Origin: Betaproteobacteria bacterium
GTDB taxonomy: Bacteria; Pseudomonadota; Gammaproteobacteria; Burkholderiales; Rhodocyclaceae
Direction: 5' to 3'
Length of the DNA: 64,000 nt
Assembly: GCA_016705475.1 (NCBI GenBank)
Contig: JADIYD010000009.1
Location: forward strand, 248,001 to 312,000
Position numbers and translations under genes: made by a program. Under the pieces are notes generated by a model. The model was given only the letters and a program-made list of their open reading frames with translations. It was not told the DNA's origin and did no database searches. Below, piece after piece: positions 23,137-33,650 of the stretch; positions within the stretch are counted from its first letter, which is position 1; each line of letters opens with the position of its first letter.

Positions 23137-26100
23137 CTAGTCCAGTGCGCTAGCGTTGTTGAGGATTGCCAGCGCGCCTTCGAAATCGAAGTCGCTGATC
23201 AGTGCTTCGAATGCACGGTAATCACCGCCGAGCGCCTGGCGCAGGGATTTTTCGTTCTGTCGGACCAGGTACTGGGCGCTGAGTTCGCCCTGTTGCAGTT
23301 CGTGTCGGAGTTGCGCGAGCAAGGTGTTGGTCGCTGCCGCGTTGTCTTCCCCGTTGCCAGTTTGTTCCGGCGTGGAGAGGAGGGCCAATTGCTTGCCCAA
23401 GGACGTGTAGGCTTGTTCCGCTGCTGTAATGAGTGGCTCGACAAGCGCCTCGTCCTGCCCGTCCCTGATTGCCGCTTCAAGGGCCATTGAGGTCTTGTTG
23501 ATGAGCACGGCGCCAAGGGTGGCCGAGACGCCCTTTAACGAGTGGGCGAGGCGGCGGGCTTCGTCTTGCCTGCCGGCGGCAAGACCGCTGCGGATCTGGT
23601 CAAAGTCATCACCGTGGGTTTCCGAAAACTTGGCGAGCAGCCGAAGATAGCTGTCTACGCGACCACGCACCGCTTGCAGGCCAAACCGGCTATCCAGCCC
23701 GACAATACGCGACAACTCGTCATTGGCCTCCGCGGGCGCTGCAGTCTTGAAACTGGGCCGGGCAGGCAGCCAGCGGACCAGGGTTTCAAGCAGGACATTG
23801 GGTGTAACCGGCTTGGCAATGTGATCGTTCATGCCGGCCAGCAGGCAGGCTTCGCGGTCTTCGTCGAAGGCATTGGCGGTCATCGCCAGAATGGGGATTT
23901 GTGACCAGCCCGGCAGGGCGCGAATCCGGCGGGTGGCTTCGATGCCATCCATCACGGGCATCTGCATGTCCATGAGGACGAGGTCGTAATGCCGTTTGCC
24001 CGCCATTTCAAGGGCCTGGCTGCCATCTACGGCCGTGTCGACTTTGAGTCCGGCCGTGTGCAGGATGTCGAGGGCAATCTCGGCGTTGACTTCATTGTCT
24101 TCGGCCATCAGGACATACGCATCACGCTGATAGCCGGAAGGCAAAACGGCGACGTCTGCGTCCGGGAGTTGCCGGGCATCTGCTACGCCGAGGCGGGCGG
24201 TGAACCAGAATGTGCTGCCCTTGCCCGGCTCGCTGTCGACGCCAATCTCGCCGCGCATCGCTACCGCCAGTCGTCGGCTGATAGCCAGGCCCAGGCCGGT
24301 GCCGCCATAGCGGCGTGTCGTGGATGTATCACCTTGCTCGAATGGCAGGAAGAGCTTTTGCAGACCTTCAGGGGTGATGCCAATGCCGGTGTCGGTGACT
24401 GAGAAACGGATCAGCGCTTCGCTGTCTGCCCGCTCGATCAGGCGAACGCTGATATCGATCGTGCCAAGCTGGGTGAACTTGATGGCATTGGACAGGAAGT
24501 TGAGCAATATTTGCTGGACCCGTAGCGGGTCGCCGAGCACGATCGCCGGCAGGGTGGGATCCATTTCGAAGTTCAGCGGCAGATGTTTGGCCTGCGCTCT
24601 TTCTCGGACCATCTCACCGGCGGTGCTGCAGACTTGGGCGAGGGGAAAGGCGGTGTGCTCCAATTGCAGTTTGCCGGCCTCGATTTTTGAAATGTCGAGC
24701 ACATCGTTGATGATGCCCATCAAGTGGTGTGCCGCCTCGCTGACCTTGCCCAGCCGCTCCTGCTGTTCGCTGTTGCCGGCACCGCGTTGGGCAATATGGG
24801 TGAGGCCGATGATGGCATTCATCGGCGTCCGGATCTCATGGCTGATATTGGCGAGGAAGGCGCTCTTGGCACGATTGGCCGATTCAGCTTCGTCCTTGGC
24901 CTGGATCAGCTCCTCGGTACGCTCGGCGACCAGCGTTTCGAGGTGGTGGCGGTAGCTTTCCAGTTCGGACTGGATTTGCTTTTTCTCGCTGATGTCTTCC
25001 TGGATACCCAGATAGTGCGTGATCCTGCCATCGGGCTGACGGACTGGCGAAATGATCGCGAAATCCGAATACAGCGTCCCGTCCTTGCGCCGATTGGTAA
25101 ACTCGCCCCGCCAGACATTGCCCAGCGCCAGTGTTTTCCACAGGTCGGAATAGGTTTCCGCCGGGGTATGTTCCGAATGAAGGAGACTGGGCTTCTGGCC
25201 TATCACTTCTTCGCGGGAATAGCCCGTTTTGCACGCGAAAGCCTCATTGATGTACTCAATCTCACCGTGCATGTTGGTGATGAGAATGCTGTGCGGGCTC
25301 TGTTCGATGGCCAGCGACAGCTTGCGCAATTTTTCATCTGTTTCGTGCCGCTCGGTGACATCCTGAACAGTCCCCACGGCGGAAACGGCCTTGCCGGCAT
25401 CGTCAAAACGGATCTTTGCCCGCTCTCTGACCCAACGTACCTGCTGGTCGACGAGAATGCGATGCTCGCTGTCGTAGCGGGCGCCCGTCAGGGCAGCTTG
25501 CCAATCGGTCAGGACATGCTCGCGGTCGTCCGGATGGATGCGTTCGACGAAGTCGGCCAGACGTAGCTTGTGTGCCAACGGCAGACCAAATATCCGATAA
25601 ACCTCGGCGCTCCAGTTGAGCCTGTCATGGATGATGTCGAGGGTCCAGCTGCCAAGGTGGGCGACGGCCTGTGCCTCTTTCAGATCGGCCTCACTCTGGC
25701 TAAGGCGCTGTTCGAACTGTTTGCGCTCGGTAATGTCCTGACTGGTGCCGAACAGGCGGTTAACCCGGCCATCATTGCCGTAGACGAGCTGACCAACGGT
25801 GTGTATCCAGCGTTCCTGCCTATCGTTGCGGCGGATCAGGCGATACTCGTTGTCGAACGGCTGGCCGCCCCGAAAAGACATGATCCCGCGAGTAATCGCT
25901 CATCCGTGCGCGGTCTTCCGGGTGGATCAATTGTCGCCAGCCCTCGGTGTTCAGCTGTTCGTCCGGCGCGAGTCCGAATATTTCATTGTGCGTTGGCGAC
26001 CCCGTCAGGCAGTCGCTCCCAGTCTCGAACGTGAAATGCCCAAGTCGCGCCAGGCGCTGGGCTTCGAGCAGCATGGCCTCGTTCTGGGCGAGTGTTTGCC

Positions 26101-27823
26101 GTGAACGCTGCATGCTCAAGCCGAGGTCCAGTTCGGCGGCCAGGTTGCAGAGCAGGGTGATTTCTTCGTCGTCAAACGGGTCGACCGTGGCCGAATAGAG
26201 ATTGAGGACGCCGGTGATCCGCCCATCAACACGTAGCGGGAGCGCTATCGTTGCGCGAAACCCTAGCTCCTGTACGGCAGTTCGCCATGGTTCGAAAGAC
26301 GGATCGTCGTTAACATTGCGGACGATGGCCGGGATACCACTGCGAACGGCGCGGCCTGATGGACCATGGCCACTTGGTGCATCGTCCCAGGTAACTATCA
26401 GTGTGCTCAGATACGCTTCGCTCAGACCGGAACTGGCGATCGGCAGAATGCGCTTTTCATCATCATGCGTGACCTCACCGATCCATGCCATCGGATAGCC
26501 ACCGAGCTCAACGGCGAGCGTGCAGAGTTCGGCCAGCATCTGCTCCTCGTCGTTGTAGCGGACCAGTGCCTGGGAAACGCCGCTCATCAAGCGCAACGCC
26601 CGATTCTGCCGGGCAATCTGCTTGCGCGTGGTCTGCCGCTCGGTAATGTCGTTGACCACGCCTGTGGTTACCAATGGGGTGTCGTCGGCTGCCCGTTCGA
26701 CGATGCAGCTGCGGTCCTCAACCCAGAGCCAATGCCCTTCCTTATGACGAATCCGGTACTCGGTGACGCGGAACGGCGTTTTCAGGCCATTTTCGCCGTT
26801 GACCGTAGAATCAAGCAGATGGCGGTCCTCGGGGTGGATCCATGCCATCCATTCGGATTTCGTTCGTGGTGCATTGGCACGTGTGTGCCCCAGCATGCTC
26901 AGCAGGCCATCGCTGGCAATCAGGCTGCTGCTCTGGTGACTGTATTCCCAGCTACCGGCCGCGGCACCATCGAGCGCCAGTCGCAGGTGAGTTTCAAGAC
27001 GTAGCTTTTCGCGTTCCTGATTGGCTTGAATGACGACACTTTCCAGCCGTTCGAAAGCCAGCTGCTCAAACAGGCGACGCTGGCTGATGACGCCCAGTAT
27101 CCGGCCATCAGGGGCGAGGACAACCATGTGCCGGAGTCGGAGTCGCCCCATCATTTCCAGGGCATGGGTGACCGTCGCATCGACCTGGACGCTGTGCACG
27201 GGCGAGCTCATTGCTTCCCGCATAAGCATGGTGTTGGGTGCGGGGCAGGTGCTGACCAGACGCGGGATGTCGCGTTCGGTAATGATGCCGACTGGCGCTC
27301 CGGACGCTGCGACGATCAGATAGTCGGCGCCGTGTTCAACCATGCTGGCCAGTGCGTCGCCAAACGTTGCTTCGGGCGGCAAGCTCGGAATGTTGCGATC
27401 CATGAGGGTTTCCAGGGTACGCAAGTGGCGGAATGCATCCGTACCGAGGTGCATGCGGAAATCGGTGTCGCTGACGATGCCGCACACCTCGCCTGACGAA
27501 TCGGAAATGGCAAGATGGCGGATGCCATGCTGTTCGACGAGGTCTCTGGCGCTGGCGAGGTCGAGGTCGGCGGGGGCGGTGATCAGCGGGTGCGACATGA
27601 TGGCTTCGAGCGGAATATCATCCGGCACGTTTTCATGCAAGGTACGCAGGAAGCTGCTTTCGGTGATGATGCCCAGTGCTTTTCCGTCCGCCATCACGAG
27701 CAGGCTCGATATGTGTTCCGCAGCCATCATATGAGCTGCGTCACGGAGCGTTGCGTGCGGTGGCAGGGCACGCACGTTTCTGGTCATGATGTCGCGAAGT
27801 GTGGTTGTCGTTGTCGCGCTCAT
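23137..27823 (-). pseudogene. CBS-PAS-GAF hybrid histidine kinase with REC and Hpt, single-base frameshift
   Basis: Two frames form one protein of about 1561 residues. The first (27823 down to about 25872) has two pairs of CBS motifs, a PAS/PAC domain, a GAF domain, and the start of another PAS ending LIHPEDRARMSDYSRDHVFSG. The second resumes with GGQPFDNEYRLIRRNDRQERWIH and continues with PAS domains, HisKA (phosphoacceptor His in NISHEIRTPMNA), HATPase, a receiver with DLVLMDMQMP, and a C-terminal Hpt (AHSLKGVSATLG). Removing one base from the C4 run at 25868-25871 (GGGG on the coding strand) joins the frames within that PAS domain. The start overlaps the preceding kinase stop (ATGA). No transmembrane segment is seen, so it is probably a cytoplasmic sensor. 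Confidence 0.85.
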
Positions 27824-30800
27824 TTTGTGTCCGTTTGCTGCGCCGCGATGATGGGCGCAAGGGCGCCGGTGGTTTCCTGTAATCGCTCGCCAAGGGCGGC
27901 AACGAGAAGGGGTGCCTGCGCCCGCTCAAGGTCGTCGCGCAGGGCTTTGTCGAGACTCAGGGCAGCGTCGTAAATTCCTTTCAGGCCAAGGCTTCCGGAG
28001 ACACCCTTGAGGCCATGGGCAATTTGTTCGGCCTGCACGGCATTGTCGTCACTCAGGGCCGCAGTGATTTTCTCGGCGTCGTTGCTGTGCGTCGAAACGA
28101 AAATGCCAAGCAGGCGCAGATAGCTGGGCAGCTTGCCGCGCATTGCCTTCAGGCCATAGTCCGTATCCAGTCCGGGTACTTTCCGGAGGGCGGCAATTGT
28201 TTTTTCCGCTGCCTCGGTTGGGGGCGCAGTGGGGGTTGGGGAACGGGTGGTGCTGCCGCTGGCAACGGTGTTCGGTTCGAGCCATTTGATCAGTGCGGCG
28301 TAGAGGCTGGCTGGGTCCACCGGCTTGGCGACATGGTCGTTCATGCCAGCCTCGAGGCAGCGCCGACGGTCCTCGCCAAAGGCGTTGGCGGTCATCGCCA
28401 GGATGGGAACCTTGCTGCCTCCGGCGCTTGCCCGAATAAGTCGGGAAGCGGTCAGGCCATCCATGATGGGCATCTGGATGTCCATCAGGATCAGATCGTA
28501 GCGTTTGTCGGATGCCATTTTTACGGCTTTTTTGCCGTTGACCGCGAGATCGGCCTGCAGGCCGATACCGCGCAGCAATTCGAGCGCGACTTCCTGATTG
28601 ATTGGGTTGTCTTCGACAAGCAGGATGAGCGCTTGGCTGTATTCGTTCCTGATCAAGCGTTCGGCGTCGGCGGCGGAAAGGCTAGGGATGGACGTATCGG
28701 TCGCGTCCGTGCCGACTTGCAGGCGTGCCGTAAACCAGAAAGTACTGCCCTGACCGACGGAACTCGTTACGCCGGCTTCGCCGCCCATCAGGACGGCCAG
28801 TCGCTGGGCAATGGCGAGGCCGAGTCCGGTGCCGCCAAAACGTCGGGTTGTCGAGTTGTCGGCTTGTTCGAAGGCCTTGAAAAGCCGGCCTTGCTGTTCG
28901 GGGTGGATGCCGATGCCGGTATCGGACACGGCAAATCTCACGATCAGGTTATCGGCTTCGGCCGAGAGCAGATTGACGGAAACTGAGATGCTGCCTTCCT
29001 CGGTGAACTTGACTGCGTTGCCGAGGTAGTTGAGCAGAATCTGGCCAATCCGCATGGCGTCGCCGTACAGTACTGGGGGCAGGGCCGGATCAATATGCTG
29101 GCTGTACCGGAGCCCGCGAGACTCTAACCGGTCAAGCACGAGTCCGACGCTGTCATCGAGCACGCGGGACAGGGTAAAGTCGCCCGGTGCGAGTTCCAGC
29201 TTGCCGGCCTCGATCTTCGAAATGTCGAGAATCTGGTTGATGAGCGCCAGCAGATGGTGTGCCGCATCGCCGACCTTGCCCAGGCGCCGGCGTTGCTCGT
29301 CGTCCTGCGCGTGATTCTCGGCGAGGTGGGCAAGACCGATGATGGCATTCATGGGGGTGCGGATTTCGTGGCTCATGTTGGCCAGGAAATCGCTTTTCGC
29401 CCGGTTTGCCTGTTCCGCAGCATCCTTGGCCGCTGCCAGTTCAGCCGTGCGTGCCTCGACCAGTTCCGCAAGGTGCTCGCGATGCTGTTCCAGTTCGCTG
29501 GCGGTTTGCTTGGCTTCGGTAATGTCCTGCCAGATACTGCTGACCAATTTCTTTTCGCCGACAGTCACCACCGATGCGCCGATCCGGGCAATCTGGATAC
29601 TGCCATCCCTGCGAAGATGCTGGTTCTCGAATATCGCGGTGCCGCTGGTCATGATGCGTTCGATTGCTTGTCGCATATCGGTGTCGCTCATGATCGCTTG
29701 TATGTCTGCCAGCGTCTTTCCCGAGAATTCATCGCGGGTGTAACCGAGGCCGCGCAGGCCGGCATCGTTGATTTCCAAAAACTGCAGGGTTTCAGGGTCA
29801 ACCATGCAAATGCCGTCCTGGGCGTGGCTGACGATGCTGCGAAAAATTTCCTCGCGCTCGCGCAGGGCGCGTTCGGCCGCCGTACGTTCCGTGATGTCGA
29901 TGATGTAGACGACAAGGTGCGGCACATCCTCCATCAGCACCGTCTCGGCTGAAATGCTGATTTCGCGTTGCCGGCCATCGCGCCCGACACCGATGCTGGG
30001 ATAGTCCATGATCCGGCCATCGCGGCGCAACAACGCGATCATCCTGGCGCGATCCTCTGCGCTGCCCCATAGCCCGGCCTCGAGCGTGGTCTTGCCGAGC
30101 AGATCCTCGCGAGTCCAGCCGTATTCGCTGAGCAGGCGGGCATTGGCTTCAACCAGCTTGCCATCGGACAGACGGGTAATGCACGCAGCAACCGGGGCGG
30201 CCCGGAAAGCGGTGGCCAGTCGTTCCTGCAACTGGGCGATCTGTTCGGCAGCGCGCTTGCGTTCGGAGATGTCGAGCACGAAGGAGAGCACATAAGTATT
30301 GCCGCCAAGGTGGACAACTTCAGCGGACAGGCTGATCTGGAGGGGGCTCCCGTCGCGTCGCCGCCACTCGGTCTGGTAATCCTGCAGGAGGCCGGTTTCC
30401 ATTAGTTTGTTGCGCCAGATATTCCTGGCCTCGGCGCTCTGCCACAAATGGAAATCGAGCGAAGACTTGCCTAGCAAATCTTCGCGTTTCCAGCCAAGGA
30501 GATCCAGATAGCGCGGGTTGACCTCCAGGAATTCGCCATCCTCCAGCCTGGTCAACGAGATGGCCGCCGGGCTGGCATTGAAGGCGACGGCAAAGCGTTC
30601 CTGCAATTCATGGTTTCGGGTCATGTCGCGGCCGATGCCGAGGACGCCGATCAGATTCCCTGCGCGGTCACGGATTGGCGCCTTGGTGGTTTCCAGCAAT
30701 TCGCGATGACCATCACTGGCAAAGGTGACCCACTCGTCATTTTTGCATGGCCCATTGGCGAGCAGGGCGGCGAGGTCATTGGCGCGGAAGAATTTGGCCA

Positions 30801-31251
30801 GTTCAGCATCAACGAAGTCGAAATCAGTCTTTCCCTGAATGCTGGCTTCGTCTGCCCCGAAAAATTGCTCGAAGCGCTTGTTGCAACTGAGATAGACACC
30901 ATCAGGATCTTTCAGCCAGACGAGGTCGGGCATGGTGTCAAACAGGGCGCGAAGATGGCTGCGTTCTCGTTCGAGTTCGGCTATCGCATCCTCTGCCGCC
31001 GTCCGTCGGGCCAGATTGTCACGCAGCAGGCGCTGTAAAAGCAGGATGAGGAGCGCACCGGTGATGGCGATGAAAAACCAGCCCTTCAACATGCTTGCCA
31101 CGGTGCGTGCTTCCGCATCGGTGATCAGATAGGAAACGAGCTGATCCGACACCAGTATCCACAGCGCTGCCAGCGCAATGTAGGGCACGACCACCTGGGC
31201 GATGGCGTGGCGCAGTTCTGTTTGCGGGCTGCTGCGACGAGGGCTGGGCAT
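27820..31251 (-). CDS. Membrane hybrid sensor histidine kinase (PAS x4, HisKA, HATPase, REC, Hpt)
   Basis: A 1143-residue sensor. Two N-terminal membrane helices (about residues 19-45 and 57-73) enclose a very short periplasmic loop, so sensing is probably by the four PAS domains that follow (about 95-600). Then come HisKA with NMSHEIRTPMNAIIGLAHL, an HATPase with DTGIGI and GGTGLGLAI, a receiver domain with the phosphoacceptor in DLILMDIQMP, and a C-terminal Hpt with AHGLKGVSGSLG. This is a complete multistep phosphorelay protein. It lies 3 bases after the HD-GYP gene and overlaps the next kinase. The signal is unknown. Confidence 0.9.
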   Translation of the reverse strand: MPSPRRSSPQTELRHAIAQVVVPYIALAALWILVSDQLVSYLITDAEARTVASMLKGWFFIAITGALLILLLQRLLRDNLARRTAAEDAIAELERERSHLRALFDTMPDLVWLKDPDGVYLSCNKRFEQFFGADEASIQGKTDFDFVDAELAKFFRANDLAALLANGPCKNDEWVTFASDGHRELLETTKAPIRDRAGNLIGVLGIGRDMTRNHELQERFAVAFNASPAAISLTRLEDGEFLEVNPRYLDLLGWKREDLLGKSSLDFHLWQSAEARNIWRNKLMETGLLQDYQTEWRRRDGSPLQISLSAEVVHLGGNTYVLSFVLDISERKRAAEQIAQLQERLATAFRAAPVAACITRLSDGKLVEANARLLSEYGWTREDLLGKTTLEAGLWGSAEDRARMIALLRRDGRIMDYPSIGVGRDGRQREISISAETVLMEDVPHLVVYIIDITERTAAERALREREEIFRSIVSHAQDGICMVDPETLQFLEINDAGLRGLGYTRDEFSGKTLADIQAIMSDTDMRQAIERIMTSGTAIFENQHLRRDGSIQIARIGASVVTVGEKKLVSSIWQDITEAKQTASELEQHREHLAELVEARTAELAAAKDAAEQANRAKSDFLANMSHEIRTPMNAIIGLAHLAENHAQDDEQRRRLGKVGDAAHHLLALINQILDISKIEAGKLELAPGDFTLSRVLDDSVGLVLDRLESRGLRYSQHIDPALPPVLYGDAMRIGQILLNYLGNAVKFTEEGSISVSVNLLSAEADNLIVRFAVSDTGIGIHPEQQGRLFKAFEQADNSTTRRFGGTGLGLAIAQRLAVLMGGEAGVTSSVGQGSTFWFTARLQVGTDATDTSIPSLSAADAERLIRNEYSQALILLVEDNPINQEVALELLRGIGLQADLAVNGKKAVKMASDKRYDLILMDIQMPIMDGLTASRLIRASAGGSKVPILAMTANAFGEDRRRCLEAGMNDHVAKPVDPASLYAALIKWLEPNTVASGSTTRSPTPTAPPTEAAEKTIAALRKVPGLDTDYGLKAMRGKLPSYLRLLGIFVSTHSNDAEKITAALSDDNAVQAEQIAHGLKGVSGSLGLKGIYDAALSLDKALRDDLERAQAPLLVAALGERLQETTGALAPIIAAQQTDTK

Positions 31252-31254
31252 TGT

Positions 31255-32340
31255 CTATTCGGCGTACGCCTTGGCGATGCTCATGAACGCGGGGTATTCA
31301 CGAACGAAGGCATCGACGATGTCAGGGTCGAAATGGCTGCCGCGCCCGTCAACGATGATGCGATAGGCGTCATCAAACGTGAATGCAGGTTTGTAGACGC
31401 GTTTGCAGGTCAGTGCGTCGAAGACGTCAGCCAAAGCCATCAGGCGCGCGGCAATCGGGATGGCGTCGCCGGCCAGGGCGTCCGGGTAGCCGCTGCCATC
31501 CCATTTTTCGTGGTGGGAGCGCGCAATCAGCTTGGCGATGGCGAGGAACTCGACCGGCTTCTCGGCATCGGCTTCGGCCTGTGCAATGGCGTTACTGCCC
31601 AGTTCGGCATGGGTTTTCATGATTTCCCACTCTTCCGGCGTCAATTTGCCGGGCTTGAGGAGGATTTGGTCGGGAATGCCTACCTTGCCGATGTCGTGCA
31701 GGGGGGCGGACTGGGCGAGGGCGTTGATGGTGCGTTCGTCGAGATAGCTGGTGAAACGCGGGTTGTCACGCAGCGCCCTGGCCAGGGTCAGGACGTATTC
31801 CTGCGTGCGGCGCAGGTGCTTGCCGGTTTCCGGATCACGCGTCTCGGCCAGGCGGGCCAGGGCATGGATGCTGACTTCCTGAATGAGCTGGTTTTCGCCC
31901 ATGCGGCGAACGACTTCTGCTTCCAGATAGCTGTTCTGGTCGCTCAGAATGTCGCGTGCCTGCTTTAGTTCGAGTTGCGTCCGGACGCGGGCGAGGACGA
32001 TGCTGGGACGGATCGGCTTGGTGATGTAGTCCACGGCGCCACGGTCGAGGCCGCGTTCTTCGTCTTCCGTCCCGTCCATGGCCGTGACAAAAATGACCGG
32101 GATGTCCCGTGTGGCCGGTGTGGCCCGCAACTCGGCGAGCACCTCGTAGCCATCCATTTCGGGCATCATCACATCGAGCAGGATGAGGTCAGGTGTCGGT
32201 TTGCCGAGCGCAATCTGCAAGGCACGACGGCCAGAGTTGGCGGCACGAACCCGATAGGCTGGCTGCAGCAACTCGCCGAGGACACTGAGGTTCTCAGGGG
32301 TGTCATCCACGATGAGTATGGTTGGCGGGTTAGCGCCCAT
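31255..32340 (-). CDS. Response regulator with HD-GYP (cyclic di-GMP phosphodiesterase-type) output domain
   Basis: A 361-residue two-domain protein. The receiver domain has the phosphoacceptor D56 (LILLDVMMPEMDG) and the switch Lys in YITKPI. After a helical linker, the HD-GYP domain shows the metal-binding HDIGKVGIPD, HHEKWDGSGYP and ADVFDALT motifs, all intact. Such proteins hydrolyse cyclic di-GMP. A good ribosome binding site (AGGAGACAGAAT) precedes the ATG. It is the first gene of a three-gene unit with two hybrid kinases downstream, one of which may phosphorylate it through its Hpt domain (inference). Confidence 0.93.
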   Translation of the reverse strand: MGANPPTILIVDDTPENLSVLGELLQPAYRVRAANSGRRALQIALGKPTPDLILLDVMMPEMDGYEVLAELRATPATRDIPVIFVTAMDGTEDEERGLDRGAVDYITKPIRPSIVLARVRTQLELKQARDILSDQNSYLEAEVVRRMGENQLIQEVSIHALARLAETRDPETGKHLRRTQEYVLTLARALRDNPRFTSYLDERTINALAQSAPLHDIGKVGIPDQILLKPGKLTPEEWEIMKTHAELGSNAIAQAEADAEKPVEFLAIAKLIARSHHEKWDGSGYPDALAGDAIPIAARLMALADVFDALTCKRVYKPAFTFDDAYRIIVDGRGSHFDPDIVDAFVREYPAFMSIAKAYAE

Positions 32341-32457
32341 ATTCTGTCTCCTGTCGCCTTTTAGTGGCGAATTTCACAGAATTATCACCTTGTGGCCAGG
32401 AAATAGCTATGGTGAAAAACCCATTCCTTCGCCCGGCGATGCTTCTCGGACCTTATT

Positions 32458-33327
32458 TCAGGACATGCGTTGCGTACCGACGATACGGTGATAAGTGGCA
32501 AATCGCGTTTTATCTATTTTTTCGGCGTCGACCGCAGCAATCAGGGCGCAATCCGGTTCGCGATTGTGGTGGCAGTCGCGGAAACGACACTGGCCGAGAT
32601 AGGGGCGAAACTCCGGGAAGGCCTGTTCGATTTCCTGCAGGTCGAGGTGACCCAGCCCGAATTCCTGCAGGCCGGGCGAGTCGATCAGGTGGCTGTCGGC
32701 ATCGAGGTGATAGAGCGTGGCGTGCGTTGTCGTGTGCTTGCCGGAGTCGAGCGCCAGCGATATTTCGCGCGTGGCTGCCCGGGCTTCGGGGATCAGCGCA
32801 TTGACCAGCGTTGACTTGCCCATGCCGGATTGGCCGACGAGTACGCTGGTCTGGTTGGCAAGGTGGGGGCGCAGGTCTTCGGCGTGTTCGAGGGCGGATA
32901 GCTCGAGAACGCGGTAGCCGAGGCCGGAGAGGACAGCCAGGCGCTGGCGCGCGGCAGGCAGCTTGTCGGCGAGGTCGCACTTGTTGAGCACGATGAGCGG
33001 CTCGATTTCTTCGCTTTCCGCGGCCACGAGGGCGCGGGCGATCAGTTCGTCGGAGAAGGCCGGTTCGGTGGCGACGACGATGACCAGTTGATCGACATTG
33101 GCTGCGATCAGTTTCTGGCGGATTTCGTTGGAGCGGTAAAGCAGGCTGCTACGCGGCTGGATTGCCTCGATGACACCCTGGTCGTCGGAGGTCTGCTTGA
33201 TGTCTACGCGATCACCGCAGGCGATGTCGCTTTTCTTGCCACGCGGGAAACAGGGCAGGCGTGAGCCGTCGGCCAGTTCGACGACGTACTGGCGGCCGTG
33301 CGCGGCAATGACGCGGCCTTCCATCAT
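32458..33327 (-). CDS. rsgA: Ribosome small-subunit-dependent GTPase A
   Basis: A 289-residue circularly permuted GTPase that assists late 30S maturation. An N-terminal OB-fold is followed by NKCD (G4, residues 115-118), then GQSGMGKST (G1, 165-173), then DSPG (G3, about 216-219): the permuted order typical of RsgA. The C-terminal zinc knuckle uses C247, C252, H254 and C260. The start has two Met codons (33327 and 33324); the first overlaps the stop of the cytochrome c gene by one base. Confidence 0.95.
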   Translation of the reverse strand: MMEGRVIAAHGRQYVVELADGSRLPCFPRGKKSDIACGDRVDIKQTSDDQGVIEAIQPRSSLLYRSNEIRQKLIAANVDQLVIVVATEPAFSDELIARALVAAESEEIEPLIVLNKCDLADKLPAARQRLAVLSGLGYRVLELSALEHAEDLRPHLANQTSVLVGQSGMGKSTLVNALIPEARAATREISLALDSGKHTTTHATLYHLDADSHLIDSPGLQEFGLGHLDLQEIEQAFPEFRPYLGQCRFRDCHHNREPDCALIAAVDAEKIDKTRFATYHRIVGTQRMS

Positions 33328-33650
33328 CAGTCTTTGAAGTGGTAGTACTGCTGGTTCAGGTAGGCGGCGACCTCGGCTTCTTCGTCCGGGAACCAGCCGG
33401 CCTTGACCTGCGAGTTGCAGGTGGCGACGCGTTGCAGGACATCGAGCTGGGTCGATAACAGCCGGCCATCGCGGGTGTACATCTTGCTGCCATCGCCACC
33501 GTAAAGGCGGACATGGCAGGCGACGCAGGCTTTGTCATGATTTTGCTTGCCGACTTTCGGATCGGCATTGCCCCATGGCTCGGCGGCAACTGCCGATAGT
33601 GAAATCAGGGAGAGCAGGGCGGTGGCAAGCAGTGCGTTGACTGTTTTCAT
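33327..33650 (-). CDS. Periplasmic monohaem cytochrome c
   Basis: A 107-residue protein with a cleavable signal peptide (cut likely after VAA, about residue 23) and one haem motif, CVACH (C42, C45, H46). The Met around residue 57 (KMYTRDGR) is a possible sixth ligand. A conserved-looking Cys remains at ATCNSQ. It overlaps the M48 peptidase gene (ATGA) and rsgA (one base). This orn / M48 / cytochrome c / rsgA arrangement recurs in Rhodocyclaceae from memory. Its redox partner is unknown. Confidence 0.9.
   Translation of the reverse strand: MKTVNALLATALLSLISLSAVAAEPWGNADPKVGKQNHDKACVACHVRLYGGDGSKMYTRDGRLLSTQLDVLQRVATCNSQVKAGWFPDEEAEVAAYLNQQYYHFKD

Noticed and set aside
32517..32545. Repeat-like sequence in the rsgA 3' end (reverse strand GCGGTCGACGCCGAAAAA)
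   Set aside because: The core differs at several bases (GTCGACGCC rather than GTCAACC), and the residues fit the normal C-terminal helix of RsgA.
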